From positions 1-9,431 of the forward strand of contig JACDDK010000031.1 in NCBI GenBank assembly GCA_013817025.1: a stretch of DNA of 9,431 bases, written 5' to 3'. Both the position numbers and the translations under genes were made by a program. This DNA is from Rubrobacter sp. Its GTDB lineage: Bacteria; Actinomycetota; Rubrobacteria; Rubrobacterales; Rubrobacteraceae. This document shows, in pieces, positions 6,563-9,431 of this stretch (its first letter is position 1; each line of letters starts with the position of its first letter). The notes below the pieces were generated by a model. The model saw nothing but the letters and a program-made list of their open reading frames with translations, did not search any database and was not told where the DNA came from.

Positions 6563-6579
6563 CACTAAAGGACACTAAA
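6563..6579. repeat. Short direct repeat CACTAAA spaced 10 bp, possible regulator site
   Basis: CACTAAA occurs at 6563-6569 and again at 6573-6579, one helical turn apart, about 80 nt upstream of the proposed RlpA-gene -35. Tandem half-sites on one DNA face are typical of OmpR-family response regulators, several of which control wall hydrolases. The link here is only positional. Confidence 0.35.
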
Positions 6580-6734
6580 TACGGGGAATATCCCTACGCG
6601 CAGCACACGAAATCCCGTGAGTTCGGAGACCGCTCACCCAAACCGGCTTCACGACGGCTCCGCATGGATAGCAGACAGAATTCGATAACTGAAGCCTTCA
6701 AAAGCGACAAAGGCAACAGCCACCGACGCTACGA

Positions 6735-6740
6735 TATAGT
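6735..6740 (+). promoter_or_regulatory. Possible -10 box of the aldo/keto reductase gene
   Basis: TATAGT matches the -10 consensus at five of six positions and lies 49 nt before the ATG at 6790. No good -35 is present; GCAACA at 6713-6718 is a weak partner at 16 nt. Confidence 0.35.
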
Positions 6741-6789
6741 AGTTATCCAGCATGGGTGCGAGAGTCGAAACGACGGATTAGGAGATACT

Positions 6790-7782
6790 ATGAAATATCG
6801 TAAGCTCGCCGGCACGGACATCGAAGTCTCCGAGGTTGGGTTTGGGGTGTGGACGGTCTCGACCGGCTGGTGGGGAGAGGTAGTCGACGACCGCTCCATC
6901 CGCCTTCTGCGTCAGGCTCGGGAGCGCGGCGTAAACTACTTCGACACCGCCGACACCTACGGCTCCGGCAAGGGAGAGACGCTTCTGGCGGACGCCTTCG
7001 GCTCCATGCGGGACGAGGTCGTGATCTCGACCAAAATAGGCTACGATTTCTATAATCACACCGCCCGCCGCGGCCAACAGGAACGCCCTCAGGACTGGTC
7101 CGAGGACTTCCTCCGCTTCGCCCTGGAGCAGAGCCTGAAGCGGCTGAACACCGACTACATAGACTTCCTCCAACTCCACAACACCAAGATGGACGCCATC
7201 GAGGACGACGAGCTGTTCGCGCTCATGGAACGGTTCAAGGAAGAAGGCAAGATCCGCGCCCACGGTGTCGCGCTCGGGCCGAAGATCGGCTGGTTGAAGG
7301 AAGGCCAAAAAGCCATGCGCGAACGCGGCCTCTCCGGCGTGCAGATGATCTACAACCTCCTCGAGCAAACCCCCGGACGCGACCTGATAGACACCGCCCG
7401 CGAAACCGACACCTCTTTAATAGCCCGCGTACCCCACTCCTCCGGGATGCTCGAAGGCCACTACGACGAAACCACCACCTTCGCCGAGAACGACCATCGC
7501 CGCCACCGCCCCAAGGAATGGCTCACGACGGGCCTCAAAAAAGTCGAGCAACTAAACTTCCTCACCGAGTCCGGCGAGCGAACTCTAGGCCAGGCCGCAC
7601 TCAAGTTCGTCCTGGCCTCGCCCGAAGTCGTCTCCACCCTGCCAAACATCTACGGCGAGGAACAGATAGAAGAGTTCGCCGTGACCTCAGAAGTCCCGGA
7701 CCTCACCGAAGTAGAACTCGCGCGGGTGGCGGATTTGTACGAGACTGGCTTCGGGCTCGTGGAGGAACCGGCAAGGAGCTAG
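6790..7782 (+). CDS. Aldo/keto reductase
   Basis: The 330-residue product is an NADPH-type aldo/keto reductase with a TIM-barrel fold, expected to reduce a carbonyl compound in the cytoplasm; the substrate cannot be told. It starts MKYRKLAGTDIEVSEVGFG, the usual opening of the family. The catalytic tetrad is visible: D52 and Y57 in NYFDTADTYGSGKGE, K82 in VVISTKIGYD, and H130 in DYIDFLQLHN. The C-terminal part (about 265-300) has LGQAALKFVLASPEVVSTLP, matching the cofactor-phosphate side of the barrel. The ATG at 6790 is chosen over an in-frame ATG at 6664 because AGGAG (6780-6784) sits 5 nt before it and the upstream 42 residues do not resemble the family. It is followed by a strong hairpin (7806-7848), so it is probably a single-gene unit. 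Confidence 0.94.
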   Translation: MKYRKLAGTDIEVSEVGFGVWTVSTGWWGEVVDDRSIRLLRQARERGVNYFDTADTYGSGKGETLLADAFGSMRDEVVISTKIGYDFYNHTARRGQQERPQDWSEDFLRFALEQSLKRLNTDYIDFLQLHNTKMDAIEDDELFALMERFKEEGKIRAHGVALGPKIGWLKEGQKAMRERGLSGVQMIYNLLEQTPGRDLIDTARETDTSLIARVPHSSGMLEGHYDETTTFAENDHRRHRPKEWLTTGLKKVEQLNFLTESGERTLGQAALKFVLASPEVVSTLPNIYGEEQIEEFAVTSEVPDLTEVELARVADLYETGFGLVEEPARS

Positions 7783-7805
7783 TGGTCGAGGCCCGTAACC
7801 AGCCG

Positions 7806-7848
7806 CCGAAAGCCCGACGAACGAGCGGTGTCGTCGTCGGGCTTTCGG
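7806..7848 (+). terminator. Strong hairpin, probable terminator of the aldo/keto reductase gene
   Basis: CCGAAAGCCCGACGA (7806-7820) and its exact complement (7834-7848) form a 15-bp perfect stem with a 13-nt loop, beginning 23 nt after the reductase stop. There is no T run beyond the stem on either strand, apart from CTTTCGG within it. T-poor terminators are common in high-GC Actinobacteria. It also marks the border with the next operon. Confidence 0.65.
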
Positions 7849-7859
7849 ATAAAAGCGCG

Positions 7860-7865
7860 TAGAAT
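7860..7865 (+). promoter_or_regulatory. -10 box directly before the VC0807-family gene, leaderless arrangement
   Basis: TAGAAT matches the -10 consensus at five of six positions and ends only 8 nt before the TTG start at 7874, so transcription should begin at or next to that codon. No good -35 is seen; the place where it would lie falls in the terminator stem. The box partly provides the in-frame TAG (7865-7867) that fixes the start downstream of it. Confidence 0.45.
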
Positions 7866-7873
7866 AGAGAGTC

Positions 7874-8638
7874 TTGAGTCGCTCCACTAAACTCACCCTG
7901 GACATCCTATTGGGCGCGGTCGTCCCGATCCTGATCCTCTCCTACCTGACGGACCCGCTCGGCGCCGTACCCGCTTACTTGCTCTCCGCCCTGATACCCG
8001 TAGGCTGGGTCGCCGTGGACCTACTATTCATCACACGCCGCCTGAACGTCATCACGGGGTTTCTGGGCCTGAACGCCGTCGCTCGCGGCCTGCTCGCCTT
8101 CTGGTTCGTGGACGGCGCACTTTACGCTTTCAAGGATTCGGTTGGGGCGATACTCGCGGTCCTGGTCTTTGGCGGCTCGCTCTTCGTGGGGCGTCCAGTG
8201 GTGCGGGCGTTCGCCGAACAGAGCCTCGACCCCCGCACCCCGGAGCAAGAATCCGCGCTTGGACGGCTCTTCTCGGAGCGGTCGGTCGTCCGGGCTCTGT
8301 TCTGGAGCACCGCCGTTCTGGCGGTCGTCTTCGCGGTCACCGGCGTCGCAAACTTCGTGCTGAACCTTTGGATCGTGACCGCGCCCTTCGGGGCCGACGC
8401 CTTCAACGTGCAGGTGGCGCAGGTCAACGCCATAACCCGCATAGCCCTCGCCGTACCCGAGTTCGTCGCCTGGGGCCTCGCCCTGTACCTGATCTTCCAC
8501 GCCATCCACACCCAACTGCCGACCGCCACCAAAGACCAAAACTTCTGGGACCTGGTAGCGGAGCGAGAAGCGGAAAACGAAGCCCGAAGCGACCCACCGA
8601 ACCGAAACCCCATACGGGCCGAAGGGAGTAACGAATGA
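7874..8638 (+). CDS. VC0807-family integral membrane protein
   Basis: The 254-residue protein has about six hydrophobic helices, near 9-26, 33-52, 60-82, 90-105, 141-168 and 187-211. A charged cytoplasmic tail (212-254) follows. The early pattern LLGAVVPILILSYLTDPLG and the block GSLFVGRPVVRAFAEQ (101-116) resemble the VC0807 family of membrane proteins, whose function is unknown. The TTG at 7874 is used because an in-frame TAG lies just upstream (7865-7867) and the first membrane helix begins at residue 9. The ribosome site is poor, with AGAGAG only 2 nt away, which fits leaderless initiation. Its stop overlaps the chdC start by 4 nt (ATGA, 8635-8638), so the two are made together. A role in heme or porphyrin handling at the membrane is possible but only inferred from this context. 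Confidence 0.85.
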   Translation: MSRSTKLTLDILLGAVVPILILSYLTDPLGAVPAYLLSALIPVGWVAVDLLFITRRLNVITGFLGLNAVARGLLAFWFVDGALYAFKDSVGAILAVLVFGGSLFVGRPVVRAFAEQSLDPRTPEQESALGRLFSERSVVRALFWSTAVLAVVFAVTGVANFVLNLWIVTAPFGADAFNVQVAQVNAITRIALAVPEFVAWGLALYLIFHAIHTQLPTATKDQNFWDLVAEREAENEARSDPPNRNPIRAEGSNE

Positions 8639-9351
8639 CCGAGACACAGCAGCAACAGGCTTCCGAGGAGAAGCTGCCCGCCCAGTACATAAACTACATC
8701 TTCCTGAAGCTCGACCCGCTCTGGCGCCGACTGTCCGACGAGGAGCGTGAGCGTGGCGAAAAGGAGTTCTTGGCGGCAGCCGAAGAGCACTCCGGCCAGA
8801 TGCTATTGCGGTGTTTCTCGCTCATGGGGCTGCGCGCCGACGCGGACTTCATGCTCTGGCGCATAGGCTACGACCTCGAAGCCTTCGAGAACATGACCGC
8901 CGCCCTGCTGAACAGCGGGCTCGGCAAGTACTTGACCGTCACCTACTCGTACTTCGCTCTCTCGCGGCGGTCCGTCTACGTCGGGGAGCACACGCCGGGC
9001 TTTGAGAACCGCACGCACATCATTCCCGGCGAAGGCGAGTACCTGTTCGTCTACCCGTTCGTCAAAACCCGCGAGTGGTACCGGCTGCCGATGGAAGAAC
9101 GCCAGCGCATGATGAACGAGCACATGCAAATAGGCCGCAAGCACTACCCCGTAAAGAACAACACCGGCTACTGCTTCGGCATCGACGACTACGAGTTCAT
9201 CCTCTCCTTCGAAGCCGAATCCCCCGAGAAGTTTCAAGACCTGATGATGGAACTGCGCGAGAGCGAAGCAAGCTCCTACACCGAGCTCGATACACCGATA
9301 TTCACCTGCCGCCGTCGAACCCTCACGGAAGTTCTCGAATTTTTAGGATAA
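8635..9351 (+). CDS. chdC: Coproheme decarboxylase ChdC (HemQ), chlorite dismutase family
   Basis: ChdC performs the last step of coproporphyrin-dependent heme synthesis, oxidative decarboxylation of coproheme to heme b using hydrogen peroxide, in the cytoplasm. The 238-residue length and both ferredoxin-like halves fit the family. The motif LFVYPFVKTREWYRL places the catalytic tyrosine at Y140, with K144 and W148. NEHMQIGRKH gives H163 as probable proximal heme ligand. The distal glutamine of Firmicute enzymes seems replaced (N175 region), while H128 in RTHIIPGEG could be the distal histidine of actinobacterial enzymes; this rests on remembered alignments. The distal arginine needed by true chlorite dismutases is not seen near GIDDYEF, so chlorite breakdown is unlikely. 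The ATG overlaps the previous gene by 4 nt and has GAAGGGAG (8621-8628) 6 nt upstream. Other heme genes are not in the window. Confidence 0.94.
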   Translation: MTETQQQQASEEKLPAQYINYIFLKLDPLWRRLSDEERERGEKEFLAAAEEHSGQMLLRCFSLMGLRADADFMLWRIGYDLEAFENMTAALLNSGLGKYLTVTYSYFALSRRSVYVGEHTPGFENRTHIIPGEGEYLFVYPFVKTREWYRLPMEERQRMMNEHMQIGRKHYPVKNNTGYCFGIDDYEFILSFEAESPEKFQDLMMELRESEASSYTELDTPIFTCRRRTLTEVLEFLG

Positions 9352-9402
9352 ACGACTAATTTTTTAACATTTTGCCCCTAGCGTCGGAGCTTTGTCCTCC
9401 TG

Positions 9403-9408
9403 TACAAT
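9403..9408 (+). promoter_or_regulatory. Possible -10 box of a gene beyond the right edge
   Basis: TACAAT fits the -10 consensus at five of six positions. No acceptable -35 is found at 16-18 nt. The 50 bases before it (9352-9402) include the T-rich stretch TAATTTTTTAAC without a clear hairpin, which may help to end the chdC transcript. Confidence 0.28.
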
Positions 9409-9431
9409 GTTTCTATCGCACCGACCAAGCC

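Larger units (their letters stand above)
6393..6789. other. Divergent intergenic region between the RlpA-like and aldo/keto reductase genes
   Basis: About 400 bases carry no gene I can support. The visible contents are the probable RlpA-gene promoter (6457-6485, minus), a 10-bp-spaced direct repeat (6563-6579), a weak interrupted palindrome GTGAG-N11-CTCAC (6617-6637) and a possible -10 for the reductase gene (6735-6740). I compared the RlpA-gene leader with the cyclic di-AMP (ydaO-type) riboswitch, often found before wall-hydrolase genes in Actinobacteria. Its conserved blocks are not convincingly present. Confidence 0.6.

Noticed and set aside
6393..6660. Cyclic di-AMP (ydaO-type) riboswitch before the RlpA-like gene
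   Set aside because: Only short scraps such as GTAGGGATA resemble it; the conserved opening and closing blocks are not found in order.
6664..6789. Earlier ATG adding 42 residues to the aldo/keto reductase
   Set aside because: The added residues do not resemble the family and a good ribosome site precedes the ATG at 6790.
8024..8790. Long minus-strand frames opposite the membrane protein and chdC
   Set aside because: They are antisense shadows of high-GC coding DNA, without family motifs or ribosome sites.

Overview
The window looks like an ordinary chromosomal segment of a high-GC Actinomycetota bacterium, most likely near Rubrobacter (inferred from protein style, not searched). Pointers are the high GC content, frequent GTG and TTG starts, an RskA-type anti-sigma factor, a ChdC (HemQ) of apparently actinobacterial type, and an LPxTG-anchored RlpA-like protein. 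I see no transposase, phage gene, CRISPR array or obvious foreign island.

Layout. Positions 1-3172 hold three minus-strand genes: an ECF sigma factor (3172-2615), its overlapping membrane anti-sigma factor (2622-1939), and a TopB-type type IA topoisomerase (1872 to beyond the left edge). The topoisomerase has its own apparently leaderless promoter. Divergent from these is a YihY/BrkB-family membrane protein (3410-4423, plus), followed by a tRNA-Ser(GCU) gene with its own promoter (4500-4589). Positions 4590-4814 are non-coding but strongly structured: a terminator hairpin and a 92-nt element closed by a long imperfect stem. Next, on the minus strand, come an unrecognised 66-residue protein with a good promoter and ribosome binding site (5015-4815), two terminator hairpins, and an RlpA-like wall protein with an LPDTG sortase signal (6392-5370). 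A non-coding divergent region of about 400 bases (6393-6789) separates this from an aldo/keto reductase (6790-7782, plus). A strong hairpin then precedes a coupled pair: a VC0807-family membrane protein (7874-8638) and coproheme decarboxylase ChdC/HemQ (8635-9351). The last 80 bases are an AT-rich tail that may lead to another gene.

How the genes work together. Two couplings are clear from overlaps: sigma with anti-sigma (8 nt shared) and the membrane protein with ChdC (4 nt shared). The first is a standard membrane-stress signalling module. The second suggests that the membrane protein is made together with the last enzyme of coproporphyrin-dependent heme synthesis. The rest appear to be independent units. 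I did not find a clearly new multi-gene system. The most unusual items are the structured element at 4708-4798, the sortase-anchored RlpA, the orphan small protein, and two promoters placed so close to start codons that leaderless translation is likely.
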